Below are positions 1 to 8,979 of a stretch of DNA of 36,249 nt, piece after piece. The stretch spans positions 1-36,249 of the forward strand of contig JAILCK010000005.1 of the NCBI GenBank assembly GCA_024680435.1, written 5' to 3'. Both the position numbers and the translations under genes were made by a program. The notes below the pieces were generated by a model. The model made no database searches. It saw only the letters and a list, made by a program, of their open reading frames with translations, and was not told the DNA's origin. Position 1 is the first letter of the stretch, and each line of letters begins with the position of its first letter. Source of the stretch: Lachnospiraceae bacterium. Lineage in GTDB: Bacteria; Bacillota; Clostridia; Lachnospirales; Lachnospiraceae.

Positions 1-1247
1 GTCTTTTCGTTAAAGTTCTTTACAAATCCCAAACCGTAACGGTCTTTTTCAAGGCTTCTGATAGCTTTTTGGAAGGCTTCTTTGTAAGTCTTACCAATAC
101 TCATTACTTCTCCGACAGCTCTCATCTGAGTGCCGAGCTTATCTTCAACGCCTTTAAACTTTTCAAATGCCCAGCGAGCAAACTTAATTACAACGTAATC
201 TCCGTCGGGAACATATTTATCTAAGGTTCCGTACTTTCCACAAGGGATTTCGTCTAATGTTAAACCGCTTGCAAGCATTGCAGATACAAGCGCGATGGGG
301 AATCCGGTTGCTTTTGATGCAAGGGCTGAAGAACGGGAAGTTCTGGGATTAATTTCGATAACTACAATTCTTCCTGTCATAGGATCGTGACCAAACTGTA
401 CGTTTGTACCACCGATAACTCCTACTTCATCAACAATCTTGTATGCCTGTCTTTGCAATTCCTTTTGTACGTCTTCTGAAATTGTGAGCATGGGAGCAGA
501 ACAGAATGAGTCACCTGTATGCACTCCCAAAGGATCGATATTTTCAATAAAGCAAACGGTAATCATCTTACCTTTTGCGTCTCTTACTACTTCAAGCTCA
601 AGTTCTTCCCAGCCAAGGATTGATTCTTCAACCAATACCTGACCTACCAAAGATGCTTTAAGACCACGTTCGCAAACCGTCTTTAATTCTTCCTTGTTGT
701 ATACAAGGCCGCCGCCTGCGCCGCCCATTGTGTATGCAGGTCTTAAAACAACGGGATATCCAAGCTTGTCGGCTATTTTAAGGGCTTCATCAACAGAGTA
801 AGAAACCTCTGAGCGAGCCATTTCAATTCCAAGCTTGTTCATAGTGTTCTTAAATTCGATTCTGTCTTCGCCTCTTTCGATAGCGTCAACCTGAACACCG
901 ATTACCTTTACTCCGTACTTTTCAAGAATTCCTGCTGTTGAAAGCTCGGAACACAAGTTAAGTCCGGACTGTCCGCCCAAGTTAGGTAAGATTGCATCGG
1001 GTCTTTCTTTCTTTATAATCTTTTCAAGTCTGTCTACATTCAAGGGCTCGATGTAAGTAACATCGGCAATTCCCGGGTCTGTCATGATTGTAGCGGGATT
1101 TGAATTTACCAAAACTATCTGGTATCCAAGCTTTCTTAAAGCTTTACAAGCCTGTGTTCCCGAATAGTCAAACTCGCACGCCTGACCGATTATAATCGGA
1201 CCCGAACCTATGATAAGTACTTTCTTGATATCAGTTCTCTTTGCCAT
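1..1247 (-). CDS. carB: Carbamoyl-phosphate synthase large subunit, truncated by the window edge
   Basis: Reverse-strand translation from ATG at 1247 gives MAKRTDIKKVLIIGSGPIIIGQACEFDYSGTQACKALRKLGYQIVLVNSNPATIMTDPGIADVTYIEPLN..., and further in TMGGAGGGLVYNKEEL; typical CarB ATP-grasp motifs. Confidence 0.97.
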   Translation of the reverse strand, partial: MAKRTDIKKVLIIGSGPIIIGQACEFDYSGTQACKALRKLGYQIVLVNSNPATIMTDPGIADVTYIEPLNVDRLEKIIKKERPDAILPNLGGQSGLNLCSELSTAGILEKYGVKVIGVQVDAIERGEDRIEFKNTMNKLGIEMARSEVSYSVDEALKIADKLGYPVVLRPAYTMGGAGGGLVYNKEELKTVCERGLKASLVGQVLVEESILGWEELELEVVRDAKGKMITVCFIENIDPLGVHTGDSFCSAPMLTISEDVQKELQRQAYKIVDEVGVIGGTNVQFGHDPMTGRIVVIEINPRTSRSSALASKATGFPIALVSAMLASGLTLDEIPCGKYGTLDKYVPDGDYVVIKFARWAFEKFKGVEDKLGTQMRAVGEVMSIGKTYKEAFQKAIRSLEKDRYGLGFVKNFNEK

Positions 1248-1281
1248 TAAGTTTCTCCTCTTTCATATGTTTATACAGAAA

Positions 1282-1303
1282 AAACCTCTTAAAAAAGAGG
1301 TTT
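1282..1303 (-). terminator. Rho-independent terminator after rpe
   Basis: Stem AAACCTCTT/AAGAGGTTT followed on the minus strand by a T-run; overlaps the rpe stop codon. Confidence 0.7.
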
Positions 1304-1943
1304 ATTGTTCTAAAAAATATTTAATGTTACCGGTGATATCACCTTTAAATACAGCAGAACCGGCAACAATAACATTAGCTCCGGCTTCCAAAATGCTCTT
1401 GATATTTTCCCTTGTAACTCCGCCATCGATTTCAACGTCAACGGAAAGACCAAGCCTGTTTATTTCGCGACGAACGGCTTTAATCTTTTCATATGTGAAA
1501 TCCAAAAATTTCTGTCCGCCAAAACCGGGCTCGACAGTCATCACAAGCACCATATCAACTTTGGAAAGTAAAGGGAAAAGAACATTGACATCTGTATCGG
1601 GTTTAATAGATAACCCAGCCTTGCATCCCGCTTTGTGAATGGCATCGATTGTTGCCACAACGTCTTTGCAAGCTTCATAATGAACAGTAATAATATCAGC
1701 TCCGCACTCAGCGAACTCATCAATATAACGAATAGGATCGATAACCATCAAATGAACATCGAAAACGATGTCGGTGACTTTCCTAATCGTTTTGATAACA
1801 GGCATTCCCATGGAAATTGAAGGAACAAAATACCCATCCATCACATCAATGTGAAGGTACTGAGCACCGGCTTTGTCCGCTTCTTCAATTTGCTTTCCCA
1901 GAATGCTAAAATCTGCTGCCAGGATTGACGGAGATAAAATCAT
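1302..1943 (-). CDS. rpe: Ribulose-phosphate 3-epimerase
   Basis: 213 aa, MILSPSILAADFSILGKQI..., HIDVMDGYFVPSISMG, MTVEPGFGGQKF, EIDGGVTRENI, VAGSAVFKGD. Confidence 0.97.
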   Translation of the reverse strand: MILSPSILAADFSILGKQIEEADKAGAQYLHIDVMDGYFVPSISMGMPVIKTIRKVTDIVFDVHLMVIDPIRYIDEFAECGADIITVHYEACKDVVATIDAIHKAGCKAGLSIKPDTDVNVLFPLLSKVDMVLVMTVEPGFGGQKFLDFTYEKIKAVRREINRLGLSVDVEIDGGVTRENIKSILEAGANVIVAGSAVFKGDITGNIKYFLEQ

Positions 1944-2067
1944 CTTTTCACCTTTGTAACAGTTTGTTTTTCTGTATCGTAACTAGGTTAATGCACTTTG
2001 CGTCTATTTTCAAGAACAATTTTTTAAAATAGTTAACAAATTTTCCTTTCTGTCTTAGTGATTCTTA

Positions 2068-3309
2068 CTACATATGGCGCAAAAGATCCTCGTAAGTCTC
2101 TCTTTTGCGAATTACTTTATCTTCACCGGCCTTTGTAATAAGCACTTCGGCGGGTCTTGGACGAGAATTATAGTTAGAGCACATGCTGTATCCGTAGGCA
2201 CCTGTGTCAAGTAAGCAAACTATATCTTCTTCCTTAATATCCGGTACCGGCCTTTCTTTACAAAGAAGATCTCCGGATTCACAGATGTTACCGCAAATTG
2301 TGATTTCTTTTAAGTTTTCTCTCTTAACCACTTTTCCGTCTCTTATTATTTCAGCATCATGCCAAGAGTCATACATAGAGGGGCGCACAAGAACGTTCAT
2401 ACCGATATCAGTTCCTGCGTACTCTTTTCCCGCATTAGTCTTTGTGGCATATACTCTTCCAAGTAAAACTGAACCTTCCGCTACGCAGAATCTTCCGGGC
2501 TCAGACTTAAACAAAGGAGCATATCCATAGTCTTTTACAAATTCATCCAAAATAGGCTCAAGTCTTTTCTTAAAGTCTTCAATATCATATTCGGCCTCAT
2601 CATCAAGCTTATGATAAGGGATTCCGTATCCGCCGCCAAAATCGATAAATTCAAGATTCTTAAACCTCTTTGCGATTCTAAGTAAGTTTGAAACCGCTTC
2701 AAGATAGGGATCGGGCTTCATAAACAAAGAACCTATATGCTGATTGATTCCCGCAATTGTAAGGTTGTACTCTTTTGCAATTTCAAAAATCTCATCTATA
2801 TCTTCTTCTGAGATTCCAAACTTTGTTTTCTTTCCGCCTGTAACTACCTTTTCATGGTGTCCGGCACCTACGCCCGGGTTAATTCTTACGGCACATTTTC
2901 CGCCCTTGTTAAGCTTTCCGTACCTTCTTAACTGAGCAAGAGAATCAAGGCTTGTCATAATATTTCTATCTATTGCATATTTCATTTCTTCATCGGAAAC
3001 ATTGTTTGGTACGAAGAAAATTCTGTCATATTCAAAGCCTGCAGCCTCAAGCATCCTGATTTCTCCTTCGCTCATGGCATCGCAGTTAAGGCCTTCTTCA
3101 TGGGCAAGCTTAAGAATATGAATATTGGTGTTTGCTTTAACTGAATAGTTTGCCGTATAAGGATATTTTGTGATTACCTGTGACACCTTATGCATGCGGT
3201 CTCTTAAAATGTTTTCGTTATATACATAAAGAGGTGTTCCGTATTTTTTTGCAAGTTCTTCTGCGTTTGTATTTCCAAAGAAATTTACTTTTTCAACAAA
3301 TGAATTCAT
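2068..3309 (-). CDS. lysA: Diaminopimelate decarboxylase
   Basis: 413 aa PLP-dependent decarboxylase; YSVKANTN, HIGS, FGGGYGIPY, SEPGRFCVAEG, CESGDLL, GAYGYSMCSNYNSRPRPAEVL. Confidence 0.95.
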   Translation of the reverse strand: MNSFVEKVNFFGNTNAEELAKKYGTPLYVYNENILRDRMHKVSQVITKYPYTANYSVKANTNIHILKLAHEEGLNCDAMSEGEIRMLEAAGFEYDRIFFVPNNVSDEEMKYAIDRNIMTSLDSLAQLRRYGKLNKGGKCAVRINPGVGAGHHEKVVTGGKKTKFGISEEDIDEIFEIAKEYNLTIAGINQHIGSLFMKPDPYLEAVSNLLRIAKRFKNLEFIDFGGGYGIPYHKLDDEAEYDIEDFKKRLEPILDEFVKDYGYAPLFKSEPGRFCVAEGSVLLGRVYATKTNAGKEYAGTDIGMNVLVRPSMYDSWHDAEIIRDGKVVKRENLKEITICGNICESGDLLCKERPVPDIKEEDIVCLLDTGAYGYSMCSNYNSRPRPAEVLITKAGEDKVIRKRETYEDLLRHM

Positions 3310-3323
3310 CTATATCTCCTAAA

Positions 3324-4304
3324 TTATAATAAGTGAGCTCTCATATCTTCAGCGGACATATCGCTTAAGTAAGCGGGTGCAATGTCAAATACTGTCTTGC
3401 ATCCTGTGCTTCCTTCCTTATTTAAGCGTGCAATCGCTCTTGCATATGCCACAATTACGGATGCGGTAAACTCGGGATTTGAATCAAGCTTTAAGCTATA
3501 TTCGATAATAGCTTTGTTTTCACCTTCCCATCCGATGTTACCGCTTCTTATAACAAATCCGCCGTGAGGAATTCCCGCATGGTTTTTATCAAGCTCTTCC
3601 TGTGAAATAAAATGTACCGTTGTATCGTAGTCTGCAAAGTAGTTGGGCATTGTCTTAATTTCTTTTTCGATTCTTTCAAGGTCTGCGCCCTCTTCAGCCA
3701 CTACAAAGCATTCTCTTGTGTGCTTTTCTCTTGTGGTAAGTGTAGGGTTCTCACCGTTTCTTACTTTTTCAAGAGCTGCCTCTACAGGAATTGTGTACTG
3801 CTTTCCGTCTTTTACTCCGTCAATTCTTCTGATTGCATCTGAGTGGCCCTGGCTTACGCCCTTTCCCCAGAAGGTGTAGTCGCTTCCCTTTGGAAGCACG
3901 CAGTTAGCGTACAATCTGTTTAAAGAAAACATTCCGGGATCCCATCCTGCTGAAATTAAAGCAGTGTGACCGGTTTCTTTTGCCGCTTTATCTACATTGG
4001 CAAAATGCTCAGGGATGCGCGCATGTGTGTCAAAAGAATCGATTACGTTAAAGTATTTTGCATACTCGGGAGTCATCTTGGGAAGGTCTGTTGCGCTTCC
4101 TCCGCAGATAATCAAAACATCGATTTCATCTTTATGCTCTAAAATCTCATCAACATGTCTTACAGGTACACCCTGTGTCAAAATTGAAACTGTCTTAGGG
4201 TCTCTTCTTGTGTATACGCCCACAAGCTTTGCATCGGCGTTTGCCTTAACAGCACATTCAACGCCTCTTCCTAAATTACCGTAACCTAAAATTGCAATAT
4301 TCAT
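3324..4304 (-). CDS. ddh: meso-Diaminopimelate D-dehydrogenase
   Basis: 326 aa; GYGNLGRGVECAVKANADAKLVGVYTRRDP, SAGWDPGMFSLNRLYA, WGKGVSQGHSDAIRRIDGV; characteristic Ddh motifs. Confidence 0.95.
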   Translation of the reverse strand: MNIAILGYGNLGRGVECAVKANADAKLVGVYTRRDPKTVSILTQGVPVRHVDEILEHKDEIDVLIICGGSATDLPKMTPEYAKYFNVIDSFDTHARIPEHFANVDKAAKETGHTALISAGWDPGMFSLNRLYANCVLPKGSDYTFWGKGVSQGHSDAIRRIDGVKDGKQYTIPVEAALEKVRNGENPTLTTREKHTRECFVVAEEGADLERIEKEIKTMPNYFADYDTTVHFISQEELDKNHAGIPHGGFVIRSGNIGWEGENKAIIEYSLKLDSNPEFTASVIVAYARAIARLNKEGSTGCKTVFDIAPAYLSDMSAEDMRAHLL

Positions 4305-4306
4305 AA

Positions 4307-5005
4307 TTAATTCTCCTTACCCATTTGTATTAGTGTTATTTTATTTTTTAATGCCTCTTTCATGACAGCCACCAAATTTGCCTGTCCGGAATAAAGACAT
4401 GTATCACTTTCTTTTCCCTCTAAGCTTCCCGTAAGTACGTAGGAAGAATCGATTATCAAACGTAACTGACCTTTTTCGGGAGCAGTCTTATACATAATCG
4501 CCTTATCAAAGAATGAATTGTCCGTTAGCACCACGACCTTTTTCCCTTCTTTAATCAAAGCCTCTATTTCAGTCCTGTATTCTTCAAGCACACAGCCTTC
4601 AGCCATAATGTAAACTCTAAGTTCACAAGCTTTAAGCATTTCTTCGATTTTGTTGCATATGTGCTTTGTGCCTTTGATTGTCACATAGCCTTCTGTTTTG
4701 GCAGATGCTTTCGGCGCTTCTTTTATAACAATTCCGGCTTTTTTACTAAGCTCTTTTAAGACATTTTCCGTAAATACCTTTACATCCACAGCCTGAAACT
4801 TTGTGGCCTCTCCTTCGCAAAGGTACGCGGCTCCCTTTTCAACCAAACTGTTAAGGGCGCTGTACACATTTGATCTTGATATTCCGGTTTCTTTTGAAAC
4901 CTCATATCCCGTCATTTCGCCATGCTTTAAAAGTTCAACATATATGGAAGCTTCCTGCCCCGTAAGGCCAAAGGCCTTTATGTTTTCTTCGAATGTATTT
5001 CCCAT
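4307..5005 (-). CDS. TrmB-family HTH transcriptional regulator
   Basis: 232 aa; N-terminal HTH 'FGLTGQEASIYVELLKHGEMTGYEVSKETGISRSNVYSALNSLVEKGAAY' matches TrmB-type winged helix; directly upstream of ddh with 1-2 nt spacing. Confidence 0.85.
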   Translation of the reverse strand: MGNTFEENIKAFGLTGQEASIYVELLKHGEMTGYEVSKETGISRSNVYSALNSLVEKGAAYLCEGEATKFQAVDVKVFTENVLKELSKKAGIVIKEAPKASAKTEGYVTIKGTKHICNKIEEMLKACELRVYIMAEGCVLEEYRTEIEALIKEGKKVVVLTDNSFFDKAIMYKTAPEKGQLRLIIDSSYVLTGSLEGKESDTCLYSGQANLVAVMKEALKNKITLIQMGKEN

Positions 5006-5014
5006 CTTCTCTCC

Positions 5015-5037
5015 GTAGTGGTACTGTTTGGTACTAC
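5015..5037. promoter_or_regulatory. Dyad/direct-repeat candidate operator in trmB-like leader
   Basis: gtagtggtactgtttggtactac: GTAGT...ACTAC inverted ends plus two TGGTACT direct repeats exactly 10 bp apart. Confidence 0.55.
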
Positions 5038-5041
5038 TCGC

Positions 5042-5070
5042 ATATTAAACCATGCTTTCCGGTTTGTCAA
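5042..5070 (-). promoter_or_regulatory. Sigma-A-type promoter for the trmB-like/ddh/lysA operon
   Basis: Minus strand TTGACA-17 nt-TAATAT, immediately upstream of the dyad at 5015-5037. Confidence 0.75.
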
Positions 5071-5103
5071 CGCTAACTGTGTAAAAAAATTATAAAGAAA
5101 AAA

Positions 5104-5121
5104 CGTCGGCCTAAGCCGACG
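5104..5121 (-). terminator. Rho-independent terminator after the helD-like gene
   Basis: CGTCGGC-CTAA-GCCGACG stem; on the minus strand followed by TTTTTTCTTT. Confidence 0.85.
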
Positions 5122-5126
5122 CTATT

Positions 5127-8100
5127 CTATCTTGCACTTCTGAATATGTAATCTATGTATGGAGTTTCTTCAAATGATATGTAGGGCCCGTATGCGGGAA
5201 TCGTACAGAGTAAGGCATGCACCCCTTCGGGAATCATTATCTGATATCCTTTGTTTGACATTAAAAGGGCCGGTCGATTCTTTGGATTATGAGACATGTA
5301 CTTTGCCGAATTTGATACTTCCACCCAGTCAGAGTCGCTCTCGCCCCTAATACTTAATGTCTCCTTTTTAGTAAAGTCAAAGTATTCCCACCAGACATCT
5401 TTAGTTCCGTGGAACTGTCTTGGAAGCATCTGATTCTCTGTAAGTAAAAGATTATTGCTTTTATTATAGAAAGAAACCTCTCCGGTTTTCTTAACCACTT
5501 TGACAATAAGCTTATCAAGTATAATATCCACGCCTTCTCTTGATTCGCTTACTCTCCACTTTAGCCCTTCCTTTTTCTTTATTTCTTCAGGCAAAGCGCT
5601 TACTTTTCCAAGGGTTCCTTTGTAAAAAAGCACTCTAACGGTTTCATCAGAAACGGGTGTTATTTTAAGTATTCCGTAGCTTCCGGTGATTTCAACGCCT
5701 GATTTATCGGCCTTTATCCATTTAACAGAATTATCGATTCGCCCGTGACCTATGGGCTGTAAACTTGTTCCATCGGGCATCCTTCCAAATTCTGTAGCGC
5801 CAATCGGCTCTTTCTTTTCTTTTGGAAGAGAGTAGGCTAGCTCAGGCTTAAAGGTCTTTGGCTTTACTATTTCCACTCTTCTGTTTATAGGAGTATCAAG
5901 ATTGGGAGTCTTTGAAACAACAGTCGCCTTTTTCTTTGCTACAGTTTTTTCAACCTGCCCCTTTGAATTAACTATTATTCTTGCAGGCCCGTATTTATCT
6001 CTTAGTGCTCTTTCTCTGTCTCCTTCTTTTGCCTGCTCTTTGGCAATTTCTTCCTTTGTTTTAAACTCTTCTTCGTATACAAAGGGCTTAACGTGGAAGT
6101 CATCCTCTAAAAAGTTTATGGTTTTTCTATCTTCAGGAATCGGGTCTTTAATTAATCCTGTAAGCTCGCCCTTATAAAAAACAGAAAGCTCATGAAGCGC
6201 TCTTGTTGCAGCTACATATAAAAGCTTTGCATAGCCGTCTTCCTTTGGATAAGCCTTCATTGATGCGTCATATATTATTACAGCATCAAATTCAAGACCC
6301 TTAGAATACTCAATCGGAAGTATTATAGTGCCGTTAGAAAACTCGGCTTCTTTATCGTTAAAAAGCCTGGCACCTATTTTCTTTCCAATTGCCTTATATA
6401 CTTCTTCCGACTCCTTTAAGTCTTTACAAATAATGGCTATGGTTTCATATTCTTTTTCTTTAAATTCTAAAGCTTTCTTTTCTACAAGCTTATTTAAAGA
6501 ATCCGTGTCTAAAGCGCCTTCAACGTTTACTTCGTCCCCATGCCTTACAATGGGCTCAACTGGGTAAATTGGGAAACTTGCATGCCTAAGCACATCCGTT
6601 GCAAAATTTGATATTTCAACCGTGTTACGATAACTCTTTCTAAGTAATCCAAAGTAATCGTATTTATTTGGAAGCATTACCTTCTTTAATTCTTCCCAGT
6701 CGCTTAAACCGCAGGAAAAATTAATGTTCTGAGATACGTCTCCCATGATGGTGAAGGTGCACTTACTCATGCAATACTTAAGTGACCTGTAAACCATCAT
6801 TCCAAAATCCTGAGCTTCATCGATAACCACGTGACTTGCTTCCTGGATTACTTCGGTTTCTTTTATCCTTTTATATATGTAGGCTAAAGAAGCCAAATCG
6901 TATAAGTCGGGCTTGTCTTCTTCGTAGTTAAACACGCATCTTTCGGCCATCTTTTTATCTACGAATTCTTTGTACAAAGAAAACACCGATGTCTTCCAAA
7001 TGAATTTGTTAAAGTAGTTTGTGTAATACCTTGTAAGCTTCTTTTGTTCCTCAACGTTATAGGAGTAATACCTTCCGTACAGTTCGTTTTCAAGCTTAAC
7101 CATCAAAAGGTCGTTAAGACGCTCAAACTTTCTAAACATGGGCCATTCCGGGTATTCTTTAATAGCTTCTTTTATTTCTTCCCCTGTTAGTAAGGTTCTG
7201 TTAGTTCTTTCTATTACGATGTCATCTTTAGGAATGTGATTAAATTCAACTTCATCGCAGAATTTTCTAAGGTCCTTATACCATTTGGTGCCGCCCTTAA
7301 TCTCTATGCCCTTTTCACTTTTTTCAAACTTTCTGATTGAATACTTCTTATCGTCCCAATCTTCGTACAAAAGCCTTGTAAAGAGTTCTTCCATTGTCAT
7401 TTGGCGAACTCCGTATACATCAAGGTCAGGAAGAACACCTGTTATGTAATTAAGGAGCACCTTATTGCTTCCCACTATATAAAAGCTTTCGGGCTTAAAC
7501 TCAACATCGTAGTTATAAAGGATATAAGAAATCCTATGCATGGCAACAGTCGTTTTTCCGGAGCCAGCACTTCCTTGCACAAGTACGTTATGCCTGGGAT
7601 TTTTACGTATAACTTCGTTTTGTTCCTTTTGAATGGTGGCAATGATTTCGCTTAAAACGTTTCTTTTGCTTTTTGATAAATACTTTGTTAAAAGGTCATC
7701 GTTTGCAACAACATCTGAATCATAGAAATCTTTAATCTCTTCATTTTCGATTTCATAGGTTCTTTTTCTTTTTAAGTCGACTCTAAACTTCCCTTCCTTA
7801 GGAACCTTATAATCGCATATTCCAAGACTGTGATCGTAGTAGACAGAAGATATCGGAGCTCTCCAGTCTATAACCATCGGATTTGCGGGGTCCGTTGCGA
7901 TGACAGACTTTCCGATGTAGAAGGTTTCTCTCTTTGAAGCCGCGTCATCTTCGATATCGATTCTTCCAAAGAACGGTTTGCTTAAAGCCCTCTCAGCTCT
8001 TCTTAAGTCATTTCTTACTTCATTAAATCTGGCATCTGTGTTAAACCATTGCGCCAATCCTTCTTTGTCGTCAACATCATAGACTTCTCTTAAGGACTTT

Positions 8101-8240
8101 AAATCCTCTTGCAGTCCCGCTGCAGTCCTTTTTACCTGCTCGATTTTACTTTTTGCTGCTTCCTTTACTTCTTTTAACTTCCTGTTTTCATCTTCAGCGG
8201 TAATTCCGTAAAAATTACCTTTTATCACGCTTTCTCCCAT
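5127..8240 (-). CDS. HelD-like UvrD/Rep superfamily 1 helicase with additional C-terminal GH31-N-like (galactose-mutarotase-fold-like) domain
   Basis: 1037 aa; VQGSAGSGKTTVAMHRISYILYN Walker A, VIDEAQDFGMMVYRSLK, GLLRKSYRNTVEI, YSKGLEFDAVIIYDA, LLYVAATRALHELSV. C-terminal ~220 aa (SGVEITGSYGILKITPVSDETVRVLFYKG ... KLIVKVVKKTGEVSFYNKSNNLLLTE ... ALLMSNKGYQIMIPEG ... PYIDYIF) resemble the GH31 N-terminal beta-sandwich. Confidence 0.88.
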   Translation of the reverse strand: MGESVIKGNFYGITAEDENRKLKEVKEAAKSKIEQVKRTAAGLQEDLKSLREVYDVDDKEGLAQWFNTDARFNEVRNDLRRAERALSKPFFGRIDIEDDAASKRETFYIGKSVIATDPANPMVIDWRAPISSVYYDHSLGICDYKVPKEGKFRVDLKRKRTYEIENEEIKDFYDSDVVANDDLLTKYLSKSKRNVLSEIIATIQKEQNEVIRKNPRHNVLVQGSAGSGKTTVAMHRISYILYNYDVEFKPESFYIVGSNKVLLNYITGVLPDLDVYGVRQMTMEELFTRLLYEDWDDKKYSIRKFEKSEKGIEIKGGTKWYKDLRKFCDEVEFNHIPKDDIVIERTNRTLLTGEEIKEAIKEYPEWPMFRKFERLNDLLMVKLENELYGRYYSYNVEEQKKLTRYYTNYFNKFIWKTSVFSLYKEFVDKKMAERCVFNYEEDKPDLYDLASLAYIYKRIKETEVIQEASHVVIDEAQDFGMMVYRSLKYCMSKCTFTIMGDVSQNINFSCGLSDWEELKKVMLPNKYDYFGLLRKSYRNTVEISNFATDVLRHASFPIYPVEPIVRHGDEVNVEGALDTDSLNKLVEKKALEFKEKEYETIAIICKDLKESEEVYKAIGKKIGARLFNDKEAEFSNGTIILPIEYSKGLEFDAVIIYDASMKAYPKEDGYAKLLYVAATRALHELSVFYKGELTGLIKDPIPEDRKTINFLEDDFHVKPFVYEEEFKTKEEIAKEQAKEGDRERALRDKYGPARIIVNSKGQVEKTVAKKKATVVSKTPNLDTPINRRVEIVKPKTFKPELAYSLPKEKKEPIGATEFGRMPDGTSLQPIGHGRIDNSVKWIKADKSGVEITGSYGILKITPVSDETVRVLFYKGTLGKVSALPEEIKKKEGLKWRVSESREGVDIILDKLIVKVVKKTGEVSFYNKSNNLLLTENQMLPRQFHGTKDVWWEYFDFTKKETLSIRGESDSDWVEVSNSAKYMSHNPKNRPALLMSNKGYQIMIPEGVHALLCTIPAYGPYISFEETPYIDYIFRSAR

Positions 8241-8339
8241 GCTTCCCTCCTTGTTTGTTTCTATATAGTAGCAAACATATTAAAAAAAGAGTAGACTTGT
8301 TTTTAAAAAAGTGATACCATGCATAATGAAGTGTGCGTA

Positions 8340-8376
8340 AAAAAAGCAAGTGGTTTTAACCGCTTGCTTTTTTCTT
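8340..8376. terminator. Hairpin with flanking A/T runs, possible bidirectional terminator
   Basis: AAAAAAGCAAGTGG-TTTTAA-CCGCTTGCTTTTTT just downstream of the fRMsr-like gene. Confidence 0.75.
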
Positions 8377-8383
8377 TATCTTT

Positions 8384-8833
8384 TTATCTCATACTCGGTA
8401 AATATTCTTCGATAACCTTAACAGCTTCTTCAAGTTCTTCTTTTTCCGTTACAGAAAATCTTGCAAAAGAAACGCTGTCTATATCAAGCACTCCGAACAC
8501 CTCTCCATTTAAATGAATGGGAATGACTATTTCTGAATTTGATGCAGAGTCACATGCTATGTGAGTAGGAAACTTGTGTACATCATCCACAACCAAAGTT
8601 TCATCCTTTTCTACCGCCGTTCCGCACACGCCTTTTCCTACTTTTATTTCCGTGCAGGCTACCTTTCCCTGAAAAGAATTAAGCACAAGCTTTCCTTCTT
8701 TCATAAGGTAAAAACCGGCCCAATTTAATTTATCGTAATGTGAAAAAATTACTGCCGATACATTCGAAAGATTGGCACTTAAGTAAGGCACGTCTTCGAT
8801 AACGGCTTTTACCTCGCTAGCTAAAGAAACCAT
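8384..8833 (-). CDS. GAF-domain free methionine-(R)-sulfoxide reductase
   Basis: 149 aa; NWAGFYL, VACTEIKVGKGVCGTAVEK, HIACDSASNSEIVIPI; three conserved cysteines of the fRMsr family. Confidence 0.9.
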   Translation of the reverse strand: MVSLASEVKAVIEDVPYLSANLSNVSAVIFSHYDKLNWAGFYLMKEGKLVLNSFQGKVACTEIKVGKGVCGTAVEKDETLVVDDVHKFPTHIACDSASNSEIVIPIHLNGEVFGVLDIDSVSFARFSVTEKEELEEAVKVIEEYLPSMR

Positions 8834-8905
8834 AATCTACCTCTCAATTGTTTTTTGCTATAATATCATACTTTTTCTTTTAATAATATAGTTTTATAGC
8901 GCAGT

Positions 8906-8943
8906 AAAGGTGCCGATGCACTATTATTCGCATCGGCACCTTT
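8906..8943. terminator. Strong hairpin at 3' end of sugar ABC transporter operon
   Basis: AAAGGTGCCGATGC ... GCATCGGCACCTTT, 14-bp perfect stem; short T-tracts, so terminator function is probable rather than certain. Confidence 0.65.
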
Positions 8944-8979
8944 CATAGTATGAAGGAATTTATACTTGTATTCTAAAAA

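Noticed and set aside
439-642. Plus-strand ORF of 67 aa inside carB
   Set aside because: Antisense to a strongly conserved carB; low-complexity Ser-rich translation, no recognisable domain.
1210-1638. Plus-strand ORF of 142 aa overlapping carB start, terminator and rpe
   Set aside because: Runs antisense through two convincing genes and a terminator; composition typical of an antisense ORF.
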